This document shows, piece by piece, positions 1 through 10,284 of a stretch of 64,000 nucleotides of DNA. A program made the position numbers and the translations under genes. The notes under the pieces are model-generated. The model did not search any database. It saw only the letters and a list, made by a program, of their open reading frames with translations, and was not told the DNA's origin. Position 1 is the first letter of the stretch. The number at the start of each line of letters is the position of its first letter. Origin of the DNA: Symbiodinium natans (lineage: Eukaryota; Sar; Dinophyceae; Suessiales; Symbiodiniaceae); the NCBI GenBank assembly GCA_905221605.1, contig CAJNDS010002418.1, positions 1 to 64,000 on the forward strand, given 5' to 3'.

Positions 1-2270
1 AAATTATTTCGAAATATATTTTTCCATTCCCAAATATAAAATATTCATGTATATCTTTCAAAACGAGAATCATTCGATTTGAGAATCCTGATTTTGGAAT
101 TTAGATGTGTAGGTTTTCTGGAATAATGATCAGAAGATTTTAAATGAAGGAATGAAGAATTCGATATAATATAAAAAACAATGAATCCAATGGAAATGCA
201 TGGAGCCATCCTCGGGAAAGAAACAAGGAATCATCCATCATGATTCCAACGACTAGACTACATCGAAAATTGCATTCCCACGTAACTTGAGCCAAGCTGT
301 ACAGGTTCAATTCGCATGTCAGGCATTTCTCGCAGTGAGATGTGCAATTCCCTCGTGGCTGTAAGCCGTTAAAAACCATATGAAGCGGTGTGTCTTACAT
401 CATCAAAACAACCGCCAGAGGAAGCGGAACCAATCCAGGAGCTGGAAAAAAACTCTGTATAATATGTGCTGGTGGCCAGCTGCCCTCTCATTTGAACCAC
501 CTGTGCGAAGATACCAAGCCATGCCCCATTTCGGGTGACATGTTGTGGAGAGGCTCGCTGCTTGAGTCCAAGGAGCGCGGAGACCTTGTCCACAACGTTT
601 CTCGACATTGAGCCGACCTCGTCTGCGGGGCCATGTTTCATGTACAAGTTCATGTTTTGCCCCGGCCTGCTTGTTGGAAAGGAACGTCTTTTGCAGAACC
701 TGGTGGAACAGTTTTGTTCAGCAGCAGGTGCAGAAGCAGTTTCATGCTCAGCATCTTCAAATCCAACGATGCACTTCAGCAGAAGGCAGCTGAGAGCAGG
801 GCCCATGCAGAAACAAGAACGATGCCCAAGAACGCGTAGAAGAAACTTAGTTCCAAAACTCTCGGTGGCCATCAGTGCTGCATGCTGCTGCCTTTCTTTG
901 CTGATTAAGGAGCTGTGGCCCGACGATGGCCAACATGGTGCCGCCAAACAGCTTCTTTGCAATCACCTCACACACCACTCCTGCAAGAAGAAGAAGTAAG
1001 CCACATCAAGTACCGCAACGCCTTCTTGTAGAAGAGCTGGCCCAGTGGTCCGTGCACCACCTCAGCATGGTGGCACGAGGTGGATGTGCAATGAGCACTG
1101 CTTGGGCATCACTTGCCGAGAGCCGACTAAGCTGCAGGCAAAGATGGGAAATGCGAGGTTGCCCAGTGTCACCAATGGCTTGCTAGACAGGACTTTCACC
1201 TGTTTCATTCACAGCTTGCAGGGCCACCCTCTTGCCAAATCTGCAGCAAAAAGTAGGTGGCTGGCAATGCCATCGGTCACTTTGGGCACAACCTGCTTAA
1301 AATGAAAATGCTGAAGAACGTACTGCACTTTGATGCACTTTGTCTGAAGGACCCGGGGCAACGGTGCCGCTCTCTGGTGCAGTGAATCTTGACGCTGTCT
1401 TGATCGCTCCCGACCCATCTGCTGAACAACTATATTCGAACTGCACCAAACGAGGTGTCTGCAATGCGTATGTCACAAGGTGCTGAGCTGCAGGCGCTGG
1501 CCCGATGTGCGCTCATAAGGAAATAAAGGAACAATGGTATGAATATCAATGCCTGGGTTGAAGCAGACGGGCGCGCTGGCACAAAATTGAATGAGAGATC
1601 CTTTGCTGCCGGCTCTGGTCAAAAGATCACTCAGCTGCAGAACCTTGGACATTATTCATCTCAGCAACAGAACTGTTGCACAAGTAGTGTTCTGCTCTTG
1701 CTGAGGGCCACGCACCAAGTGCTCGCAGGACAATCACCCCAACCTCTTGGCTGTACCATCTGGTGGCCTACTGTTAACGCAACAACCTCGATTGCAAGCA
1801 AGCGTGGCTTTTTCGTGGCACCGCATCTCAGCAGAAGCAAAGTCCACAACAAGGTACAATAAGCACAAAGAAAGTAGGCTGAATCTGCACTAACAAGTAT
1901 GCGGGCCAAAAATAAGATCCAGCACCGAATTTGAGTCGAGGGTGCCAGCTTAGACTGCTAGCAAGTCCACGCAGCCTTCGGGTGAGGCTTCTCATTAACA
2001 CAGTTGGGCACGACGCGCTCCAACGTGGGACGTGCTGTTTTACATTGATTGATTCATTAATTGCTGGTTGCATCCATCATGCGTATGCGTACTCGATCAG
2101 CTCCCCGGTCAAATCCACCTCAATCATCGCAGAACCTGTCAAAAGCTTGCAGCTTGCTATCTCTCTTTGAGGCTTTGCTTCATGGACTGTCTGACTTCAG
2201 TTTGTTCCAGGTGTTCAAACTTCCAGGGAGCCTGACGAAGTCGAAGATGACCTTGAGACACAGAACTGGA
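1..2270. other. No gene supported; AT-rich at the left edge
   Basis: The first 250 bases are AT-rich and of low complexity. The rest has overlapping open frames on both strands (for example 369-962 on the minus strand) that do not resolve into a family I recognise. Since the neighbouring coiled-coil gene runs on the minus strand towards this area, its 3' exons could lie here, but I could not place them. Confidence 0.5.
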
Positions 2271-2439
2271 AACTACGACATGTGAAGCCAACCGCACAAA
2301 CAGACATGGACCGGCTTGCTTGCAAACCACCGTCTTGAACTCACAAGCGTCGCGAGCTCCCCAGCTTTCTCTTGGAGCTGCTGCATCTTACCTGATGCGC
2401 CAGGAGCTGACAGTGGCGCTTCATGTCTGGCATCCTGCG

Positions 2440-2723
2440 ATCCTATTTTAACCGTGCCATCTGAGCGACGGAGCTCTAGCTTCAAGCTGTCCCTTTCCTT
2501 GAGCATGTCTTGGCGGGTATGCTGCTCTTCCTCAATTCGGGAGCGAAGTGACTTCTCACCTCAGGGGCAGCTTGCTTCAACATGTTGTGGGCTTTTGAAG
2601 TTCGGCAAAAAGCACTGTGCATCCTTGAAGATGCTGCAATGGCCCACCTTGCTCTCGCTGGTGCAATGCCTTCTTGAGTTGTGCCTTGTCCATTTCGAGC
2701 TGCTTGCACAAGTCTTCCAAACG
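2440..2723 (-). CDS. Coiled-coil gene, second copy of an exon pair
   Basis: Two exons are inferred. Exon A' (2723-2648) encodes a 25-residue helix containing EDLCKQLEMDKAQLKKAL and ends at AAG|GTGGG. Exon B' begins at about 2559, after an acceptor CCTGAG|G, and reads KSLRSRIEEEQ followed by more charged heptads (ERDSLKLELRR) to about 2440. The intron between them is 88 nt, GT-AG, and the phase (1) matches. Both exons resemble the pair at 4327-4553: DLC, LKKAL, REQ and SLRS are shared in order. The product is probably a long coiled-coil structural protein. The family is unknown and the 3' end was not found. Confidence 0.5.
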
Positions 2724-2759
2724 CTGGAGGTCAGCACCTAGATAACAAACCCCTTTTGC

Positions 2760-3300
2760 TTTCTCGCTCTTTCTTTCTTTCTTTCTTTCTTTCATGGGGC
2801 CTGGGGGACGAATCCCCGCGCTGCTTTTCTTCTTATTTTTCTCTTCTTAGCTTCCTTCTACCCAGCGAAGCGGAGGGACCGGCCCCGGATGGCCCGCTGC
2901 TCTGTTATTTTATTTTTTTTATTATTTTTTTTTTCTCTCTCTCTCTCTCTCTCCCTCTCTCCCGCCCTCTTCTTCCTCTTCTTCTGCTTCTTCTTCTTCT
3001 TCTTCGGGCCGCGGTCTAGGTCCACGTCCAGTCACCGTGACCTCCCTCTTTGTCCTTCTGTCTTTCTTGGGCCGAGGGCCACAGTTTGTGCGCCCTCTAT
3101 TGTTGTGGCGGCCTGAACACACTGGTGGGGAGGTCTCCGGATATCCCCACTCCCCCCTGCCTGGCACCTGACTTGCCTTCCCCCCACTGATGTCTTGCAA
3201 AGCTGAGTGTCTTTGGAGCAAAAACATGCATTGCTATCTGGTTGGATCGAGTGCCATTGCGGTCGTCCCCCTTTCGACAGCCATCACTTAAACACAACAC
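2760..3300 (-). repeat. Dispersed repeat with (GAAA)n-type tail, copy 1
   Basis: Read on the minus strand, a GC-rich body with a GTGGGGATATC-like core and a CCGCCACAACAA motif runs into GGCCCC, then ATGAAAGAAAGAAAG. The tail is (TTTC)n at about 2766-2793 on the plus strand, and a second C/T tract lies at 2930-3005. A diverged relative with the same order of motifs follows at 3415-3780. The layout (body plus simple-repeat tail) suggests a SINE, but I did not find a clear pol III promoter in this copy. Confidence 0.45.
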
Positions 3301-3414
3301 AGCTTTGGTTGCCTTTCTTGGTGAGCCTCCTTCCGTTTCACGTGGGACCTACGTGGGACCTCAGTACGCAGTTGGTACGCGGCTCGTAGCAATGTCGGAT
3401 GCCCATCCCCAACC

Positions 3415-3780
3415 AACCTTTCTTTCTTTTTTCTTTCTTTCACGGGGCCTGAGGGGCAAAACCCCCCCGAAGTTCGTGCGCCTGGATGTGCAGTGAGAGT
3501 CTTGAATCGGCGCGCCCCTACGTTGTTGTGACGGCTGGTTCTGAACTCGGGGGGCTGGTCTGATATCACCCCCACCCCCATTGGGATCCCATAGACCGTG
3601 GTTTCCGAGTTCATGGAGCGGCAGCTCGTTGCCTGCAACGAAAAGCGGGCGGGCCTTAGAGGGAAAAACATGCAAGGTACACGGCTTGGATCGAGATTGG
3701 TGACACCGCCTCGCGAATTTGGCCCTCTCGCCCAGCAGCTGACAATCTGCTTCAAACACACACCTCCTAAACCCTGCCTC
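3415..3780 (-). repeat. Dispersed repeat with (GAAA)n-type tail, copy 2
   Basis: Minus-strand reading gives a GGGGGTGGGGGTGATATC core, then CCGTCACAACAACG, then GGCCCCGTGAAAGAAAG. This is the same motif order as in the copy at 2760-3300. It lies between the two exon pairs of the coiled-coil gene, so it would be intronic. Confidence 0.45.
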
Positions 3781-3835
3781 TCTCTCTTCTTCTTCTGCCC
3801 AGGGTCGTCTTGTACTTCTCCTCTTCTTCTGCCCA

Positions 3836-3944
3836 GGGTCTCTCCCTCTCCCTCTCCCTCTCGCGCTCTCTCTCTGTCTCTCTTTCTCTCTCTCTCTCTC
3901 TCCCTCGCTCTCTCTCTCTCACTCTCTCTCTCTGTCTCTGTCTA
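3836..3944 (+). repeat. CT-rich microsatellite tract
   Basis: This is a run of CTCTCT/CCCTCT units of over 100 bases. It explains the long Ser/Leu frames on the plus strand and Arg/Glu frames on the minus strand here, which are not genes. Confidence 0.9.
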
Positions 3945-4326
3945 GAAATCAGGGACCGAATTGCAGCACAACACCGTGTGAGCCAAACAAGCATCAGCTG
4001 GAACATAGCAAAACCTAACCCTTGAAATGGGAGGGAGCATGATGTACACATGTTGTCGCAAAAAGAAGCGAGACCGCATGTATGGAAATTGAAAAAGCAA
4101 GTGCCGGAGAGCGCTGCGTGATTTGCACAGGCATGCATGGCTGTAGCAAATTAAGTGCTCAAGCTCAGGCATTTGACACATTTGACACAGAAAAGGTCGG
4201 CCAGGGAGAGCCACAAGTGCAAAGGAGTGACACAACAAACTGGCTGGAGCCTCTGCTAACTCTTTACGGATTCACATGCTATGGTGCATGGTCGCAACTT
4301 AATCGTACCAAGCGGCTGAACCTACC

Positions 4327-4553
4327 CTTGAGCTGTTCCATCTCTTGCCGGACCTGTTGGCTCATCCTTGTCACTTCCTGGCTTCTTTGCCGCTCATCTT
4401 GAAGGATGGACCTCAAGGAGGCCTCACCTGCAGGCAGCTTCAGCTTCCCAACTGAAGCTCAGGCTTGAAACCCTGAGCGCCTTGTTCACGTTCGGCCAGC
4501 GCCTTCTTCAAGTGAGCGTTGTCTTGTTGCAGCTCGCCGCAAAGGTCTTGCAT
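4327..4553 (-). CDS. Coiled-coil gene, first copy of an exon pair
   Basis: Exon A (4553-4481) starts after CGTCAG| with MQDLCGELQQD and ends in LAEREQ plus one base, at AAG|GCGC. Reading resumes in phase at 4451 after CTTCAG| as GKLKLPAGEASLRSIL. It continues through QDERQRSQEVTRMSQQ and EMEQLKG to about 4327. The gap between the two is only 29 bases and has GC...AG ends. The heptad pattern and high Glu/Gln/Lys/Arg content indicate a coiled coil. It is homologous to the pair at 2440-2723. Confidence 0.5.
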
Positions 4554-4645
4554 CTGACGTCAGGCTCCGAGATGCTCCCAGTTGGCAAGATTCTTACAAG
4601 TTTCGGCTAGGAGAGCAGGAGTGATTCCAACAGTGTGGGGCTCAA

Positions 4646-5152
4646 TCAACTGCAATTCAGTGATTTCAGTGCCTGACCGAGCCGCTTCCTCACATCTGCC
4701 AACTCAAACTGCAAATCCTCCTTGTGCTTGCGCAGAGTCTCTGTCTCCTCACGTTCGGCCCGAAAGTCGCGCCCCTGCCGGTGCTCCTGATCCCGCAGAG
4801 GCGATGCTTCGCCACCCGCCTGCGGTAGGAGGGGCAAAGCTTGCCAGTGCCAAAGCGGAGTCACTGGCACGGCAGCAACCAGAGGAGCACCGTACCGAAT
4901 GGTCTTGTCTGGTGAGCTGTCGTCAACAGCTGAGACGGATCGCCGTCCCACACCACTTGGAGTTCGCGTAGAGCAGTTACTGGCAGCACGAATCCGAGCT
5001 GTGGTGTCTGCGGCAGCTGCCAATGCAACAGCCTCAAGCGACTTGGCTGTGAAATCGCTCGGTCTGCCTAGTTGTGGAGCTTGGGGGGCTTGCCAAGCTT
5101 CCATACCGGGAACCAAAGGAGCCCATCGGTTAAACTTCTCGTTCTCATGCAT
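4646..5152 (-). CDS. Coiled-coil gene, upstream exon
   Basis: An open frame of 168 residues begins HENEKFNRWAPLVPG. It is Ala- and Pro-rich in the middle and ends in a strong heptad segment (EETETLRKHKEDLQFEL, then ADVRKRLGQALKSLN). It lies directly upstream, in the minus sense, of the two coiled-coil exon pairs, and I treat it as the same gene. The Met at 5152 may be internal. No catalytic motif was seen. Confidence 0.5.
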   Translation of the reverse strand: MHENEKFNRWAPLVPGMEAWQAPQAPQLGRPSDFTAKSLEAVALAAAADTTARIRAASNCSTRTPSGVGRRSVSAVDDSSPDKTIRYGAPLVAAVPVTPLWHWQALPLLPQAGGEASPLRDQEHRQGRDFRAEREETETLRKHKEDLQFELADVRKRLGQALKSLNCS

Positions 5153-5273
5153 CAGGAAGCGCTTTGAACAATCACTGGCCCCGGCTTGATCTTAGAAGCA
5201 GAGGGCCGCAGCTATTCTTCAGACTGCATGTGCCAGAAACTGGGTCCTTTAATGTCAGTTGCTGCCATGAGTT

Positions 5274-5759
5274 TCAAGATGACCATTTCATGACGTGTCT
5301 GTCACATCCACTCTCACCATGTCCAGTTTCTGCAGCATCCAAGGCTGGGCACCATCCCGAGAAGTGGGAGTCCAGTGCTGGCGATGTTGGTCTTCGGTGC
5401 CTGAATGAGTTGCTCAGAGCTGCTCGTGAGAATGGCCTTGTAACAGTTTTCCCCAAGCCTTTTCCTCGCCATCTGCACCATCGAGCATGACCTTGAGGGT
5501 GCGCAAAAGGCTTGAGACGAAGAGGTGTCAACTCAGGGCTCACGATTCCTAGTCTTTGAATGTCAGGGCCGTGCGAGGCGGCATGCCACTGCTCCAAGCA
5601 ACACCTTAGAGCTCTTTGCGTGTCTTTGTGAAACCGGAAGATCAAGTGTCCTGCCTCGATCAAGGCAAAGAATGGGTTGAATCGCTGCCTCGTATCCGCT
5701 GCGCCCACGCGTGCAATGAAAAAGCAGCCAGGCCCTCCACCGTCAAACTTGATGAACAA
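5274..5759 (-). CDS. Possible 5' exon(s) of the coiled-coil gene
   Basis: The first part of this frame (GGGPGCFFIARVGAAD, RQRFNPFFALIEAGHL, FRFHKDTQRALRCC) has the composition of a folded globular domain rather than random frame. The later part loses that character, so an intron is likely inside. It lies on the same strand, directly upstream of the coiled-coil exons. The domain is not recognised. Confidence 0.3.
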   Translation of the reverse strand: MFIKFDGGGPGCFFIARVGAADTRQRFNPFFALIEAGHLIFRFHKDTQRALRCCLEQWHAASHGPDIQRLGIVSPELTPLRLKPFAHPQGHARWCRWRGKGLGKTVTRPFSRAALSNSFRHRRPTSPALDSHFSGWCPALDAAETGHGESGCDRHVMKWSS

Positions 5760-8019
5760 AGTTGATGGAAATCAACTTCAGGGACGCTCGATTCATGTCG
5801 AGGGTTTGGATAGGATGTTTTCGGGACTTGTTGCGGTGTGAGGACCGGACGGATTGAGGGTACATCGTCCCTATGTTGCCCCCCCCCCGGGCCCCGCCAG
5901 GTTCGCCACTTATGTTAAATAGCTTTCTAACATCACAGTGCTTTAAGCATCAAGCCCAGGAACGTGCAGAGGGCTTCGGGCTTAACCTCTGTTTCCTGTC
6001 ACTCTGATTCATTTGCCGGCCCGGTCCGCTCCTCTTACACTTGCAATCATCTCTTCCTGTAAACTTTTCAATTGTCACGACCCTCGCTTGAGGGAAGCTG
6101 GTCTCTCTGATGTCCAAAACGGGCCCAGTTTCGGCACAATAGAACCTCATCACCTCAAGCGGAGAAGTGTAAACCACGGTCGAGTACATACGCACGCCGC
6201 TGGGCTTTGTGCATGAGCTACCTGCGCTTGCGTAGCGCATCTCGCCATGGCGCATGCTGCCCTGCTGCCCTGAGCGGCGGGCATGTTGAACATGGCAAGG
6301 TTCGGAAGAGCCTGGGTTATGCCGGTGGTTGAGATCAGTATTGCACTGTGAACTTCAACGCTTCGGTAAAGCCAAGCACCGCAAGTTGGGACTCGCACCT
6401 TTGGGGCCATAGCTCCCTCAAGCATTCCCCACGCCTGACAGGACACGTGTCTAGACGGCCTAGCGGCTAGCTTCTAGCAAAAGAAACTCTTCACATTAAG
6501 CAGGGGCCTGGTGATCATAGCAGTAGCCCAGCCTTGCAAGTCCCAGGCCATACACGTGAAGCGCGACTACATGTGAGCACTACGTACCGAGAACAACCAC
6601 TTGTGAGATCAGATTTCCTTGCCCTGCAATAGTGCCCAGCAGGTGCATGTGGCAGCCCAGTTGTCTGAGACAGGGACTTCGGCAGTAGACCGATCATAAA
6701 AATGAACAGGCCCGTGCCTGGTTAAATGATTTGAGGCAAGGGGCGAGCATGCATTGAAGATCATAATTAATATTATTATTATGATGATTGTTATTCTTAT
6801 CACTATTATTATTGTCATTACCATATATAATAAAAACAATCATTATTTCTATTATTATGGATGATTGAAGCATGCCATCAAGTTAAGGAAGCTGCGGCGA
6901 AGCTCGGCTTTGCTCTGCTTTGCCAAAATGGGCAATGCGAACGGTAGCATGGCCTGAGCTCAACCAAGGGGCCCAGGAAACCCCCCATGCATGAATAATA
7001 ATAAGAAGAATAACAAAAATCAAAATAATTAGAACAAGAACAATAAGAAACCGAATAATCGCATGTTTTGCAAGTAGGCTGATGAGAAGCTGAGGGGCAG
7101 GCAGTAGCAAAGGTCAAAGCAGACAGAAACCATGTTGGGGCGTTCCACACCTGCAAATGCCAAAGCCCAGTGTCTCACAGTCCCACACCTGCCTATTGAT
7201 CACTGAATCCTGGCCTCTGCATGCATGGGAAACCAGGCTTGCAGCATCCCTGCCGAGAGAAATCCATGCCTCAGCCCCGTGCAAAGCTTGGCACTGACTG
7301 TGCATTGCGGAAAAACCACTGCTTTCTGCTCGTCCTCCAAGCTCAGCCAATCCCTGACATAGATCTTCAGCACATGTGCTGCGCTGAAGTGATGAGAACC
7401 TGTGGCAAACCCAGGGGTCCAGGACAAAGCCGAATGGCGCCGAGATGCCAGATGGCTGTAGGCCACCCGTTGAAGTTGACGTCTGCGTACAAGAACGCCG
7501 GCCTGGGGGGTCTGGAACAGTCTGGAAGAGTCGTTTCATTCACGCTCTCTTCGACCTTCCTTGCTCCACCTGAGAGCTTGACGAGAATAGCAGGAGGACT
7601 AGAAGGTGCAGTGGAAAGTAGCCAAAAACCTGATGTCCGAAAGCGGTGAGGGACCAAGTGTTTCGACACACCGAGCTCTCCTCAGCTATAGCTGGATGCT
7701 CAACTCGAACCGTGTTCTCCTGGCTTTAAGGGCGCTGCGCGTTGGAGAATCCATTTCGGAGAAGGCCTGGGGGAAAGCAGCGAGGGCGGATCGCCATTGC
7801 AATGCCATTTCGGTGCGGACAGCGCGCGGGGTGTGGTCTATGAGCCTCGAGTCTTCCATTGACCGCAATGAGGGCCGTGACTCTTCGAGTCTTCGGCTGT
7901 GTTTGTGTTGCGGTGGTCAGGTAAATAATTATGAGAATAGACAGCCCTATGCATTTGGCATTTTGCCATTGAGCCGCTTCGAAGGGGAGAAGTCGGATCT
8001 ATGTCCAAGTACATCCCCA
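5760..8019. other. No gene supported; AT-rich trinucleotide islands
   Basis: Two islands of ATT/ATA/AAT triplets lie at about 6765-6855 and 6996-7065, each bordered by ATGCAT-containing sequence. A poly-C run is at about 5880. Minus-strand frames around 7370-7670 look partly coding (PPAILVKLSGGARKVEES) but could not be joined to anything. Confidence 0.5.
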
Positions 8020-9246
8020 CTAGGCAACAGGAAACACAAATATACTACCCTCGTCCATCAAGTATGCGAAAGCGCCATGGCTCAAAGTAGACCCACTGGT
8101 GATGGCGTGGCCAGGGCTCAGCCAGCAGTATTGCTTGGCGCCCTGCTGTTGAAAGTATGGGCTTGTGACTTGCTGAAGGCGTTCCTTGGGAATGGCTTCG
8201 GCTTTCACTGAAAATGGCTTTCCAAATCGCACGAGGATGTTACTGCTCGCGCTTGTAGCGACATGCAGCAAACAAACCTCATCATCCTTGCAGTAAGCAA
8301 AGCCACCGTAGAGCAACAGCTGGCCCAGTAGCTGAAGGTTCGGGTCCCGAAGGCCATCGCAACTTTGCAAGCGTCGTGAATAGCTGACAGTGGAGGTCTG
8401 GTACGGATATATCCAGAATGCGCTCGTGGCTTCTTTTGGGACTGGAAGAACGCTTCCATACCGTCCATTGACCTCGTGCCTGGCCGAGGTATGTAACACG
8501 AGAGTGGAACCAAAGATTTCTGAAAGTTTGCCGGCATCACACCTGGCCGTCACAGCAAGGTCCAGGCAAAGTGAGAGCTCATTGTGCGTGTCAACGTGGT
8601 GGAGGTTCTGGATTGTTGCTGTCAAGTTCGTGTGCAAGGGAAGCAGCTTCAACGTAGGACATGACTGTGGGAATGCGCCCGGGTCGTGATAAGTCCGCGC
8701 GAACCGATCACTGATCACAGCCCAGTTGCCTTGCGTGTCAACCGTCTCGAAAGCCACCAATGTAGGCTCCTTGCCTTCATTGTTGATTCGGGCCACGAAA
8801 TCGCAAAGCGGAGTCAACGTGTTGAGCGATTTGTCCATAGCTTGCAGAGATGCTTTGATCAAATGCTCAGGCACATCCCGGCCAGTCCGCTCAGCTCGAT
8901 GATGTATGCGCTGGCGGATTGTTTCTTCCGAAGCCGTGATGTAGAAAATGGATATTCTGTAGTTGGGATATGTTTCACGGATACGCAGGAAAGCCTTCTG
9001 ATAAAAGTCCGCATCTCTCAAAGAACCATCCACCCAAATGTTCTGTTGCTTCTCCATGGCTGCAGATTGTGCAATTTCGACCATAAACGAGGACTCTAGG
9101 TGACAGTGGGTGCCAGCCTTGTCTCGATCGCGAGCGACATACTCGGGCCATTCTGGCATCATCATCTTGAAAGCATCAGGATCAATGTGGACGATGTTCT
9201 CAAGCGGGAAGAAGCCATGTTGAGACATCCACGATAAAGCGTAGCC
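8020..9246 (-). CDS. Zeta-toxin-like P-loop kinase, catalytic/C-terminal exon
   Basis: This last exon encodes 408 residues after an acceptor at 9247 (ATGCCAG|GGC). It continues the kinase core begun in the exon at 9939-10203: an aspartate-containing strand (VHIDPDAFK), a Gln/Asn-Ile-Trp-Val-Asp-Gly strand, and an Arg-rich lid (IRQRIHHRAERTGRDVP). This order is typical of zeta-toxin/UDP-GlcNAc-kinase-related P-loop kinases. About 200 further residues follow (EVNGRYGSVLPVPKEA, SAFWIYPYQT and more) that I do not recognise. In eukaryotes this fold occurs in many proteins not shown to be toxins, so the substrate and role are open. It ends at a stop at 8020. Confidence 0.7.
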   Translation of the reverse strand, partial: GYALSWMSQHGFFPLENIVHIDPDAFKMMMPEWPEYVARDRDKAGTHCHLESSFMVEIAQSAAMEKQQNIWVDGSLRDADFYQKAFLRIRETYPNYRISIFYITASEETIRQRIHHRAERTGRDVPEHLIKASLQAMDKSLNTLTPLCDFVARINNEGKEPTLVAFETVDTQGNWAVISDRFARTYHDPGAFPQSCPTLKLLPLHTNLTATIQNLHHVDTHNELSLCLDLAVTARCDAGKLSEIFGSTLVLHTSARHEVNGRYGSVLPVPKEATSAFWIYPYQTSTVSYSRRLQSCDGLRDPNLQLLGQLLLYGGFAYCKDDEVCLLHVATSASSNILVRFGKPFSVKAEAIPKERLQQVTSPYFQQQGAKQYCWLSPGHAITSGSTLSHGAFAYLMDEGSIFVFPVA

Positions 9247-9938
9247 CTGGCATAATTGAAATCTGGCACAGTACACCGACTGCATGATATTTGTCAGACA
9301 GCTGTGATTCATGTCGCGTGACGCAATTCTGATGTGGGACTGGGTATGCTTTGGTTGCAAACAGTGTTGTTGCCGTCCTGGCCAACTCACATTTCCCTTT
9401 GTCCAGGATCCCCCTTCCGCCCTGTGGTTTTAGGGCTTATTCGGAAGCCCTATGCGTGCAGAATGTGACGATGCGTTGAGCTTAGAAACTGCATGATGCC
9501 ATGCCAGTTAAGTTGAAGCCATTGGGTTGTATTGAAACAAACCCATCTGAGTTCGAGCCCAGTGGTTTTCGATGGAGTTGCTTCCTCTCATGTGGTCGGG
9601 AGAGGTGTCTTCCCCTGCCTTCCCCTGTGATGCAAGACTGCTTGAAAATGGACGCCTTCGAGGACCGTTGCGCGTACTACACCCCGCGTTCGCGTGCGCT
9701 TACAATTAAGCCGTTAGACTTTTAGCATGACGCTTTCTTCTGGCCGACCTGCAGCACCGCCCTGCGCACTTCTGAGATGTAGTGTGGGGGCATGATGCGC
9801 CCAATGTGGACATATGTGGACATACGCGGACCATGCCAAAGTAGGGTAAGCTAGGCCGTAGGTCAGAAGCCCTACAACACTTCCAAAACCGTCTTGATAT
9901 CTAAAGCCACTGACCCCACATTTCGGATCTCTTCCAGC

Positions 9939-10203
9939 CTTGCCGACGCCCATGGGCCCGCAGGTATAGACCAGCCAGGGGGCTGGTTGCTCTACAGCTC
10001 TTGAGATGACGCTCTTGATCGCCTCATCCTGCCAGGCTTGGCGCCTCCTCGAGTAATTCACGTGGTAGGAGTAGTCACAAAGCTCACGGAACTTGGCAAA
10101 GGGCCCGTGGAACTTCAGGTGGTCTTGTCGGTAGTTCTCGCTGGTCGACGTCATGAAGTCATATTCCTCTGGCGGTACGAAGCCGGAATCGCAGCCCAGT
10201 CCT
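9939..10203 (-). CDS. Zeta-toxin-like P-loop kinase, exon carrying the P-loop
   Basis: The frame runs from about 10203 (GFVPPEEYDFMTSTS) through a helical segment (FAKFRELCDYSYHVNY) to the glycine-rich nucleotide loop GPMGVGK at its very end. The exon stops at 9939 with AAG|GC. The matching 3' side is CAG|GG at 9246, so a 692-nt GC-AG intron falls inside the P-loop. Both sides are in phase 0. The start of this exon is uncertain: an in-frame stop lies just upstream of 10203. Confidence 0.65.
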
Positions 10204-10284
10204 TAAATTGCTTGATCATCTTTCAGAACCTGTTAAAGTTATCTGAAAACCCCAACCGACCTATTTCTTCTAGTACTGGAAAGG

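Noticed and set aside
286-300. CTTGAGCCAA, reverse complement of the last ten bases of the spliced leader
   Set aside because: Only ten bases match and the upstream part of the leader is absent; chance is likely in 64 kb.
2681-3227. Long Leu/Ser/Phe-rich (+) and Glu/Arg-rich (-) frames
   Set aside because: They are translations of CT/GA microsatellites.
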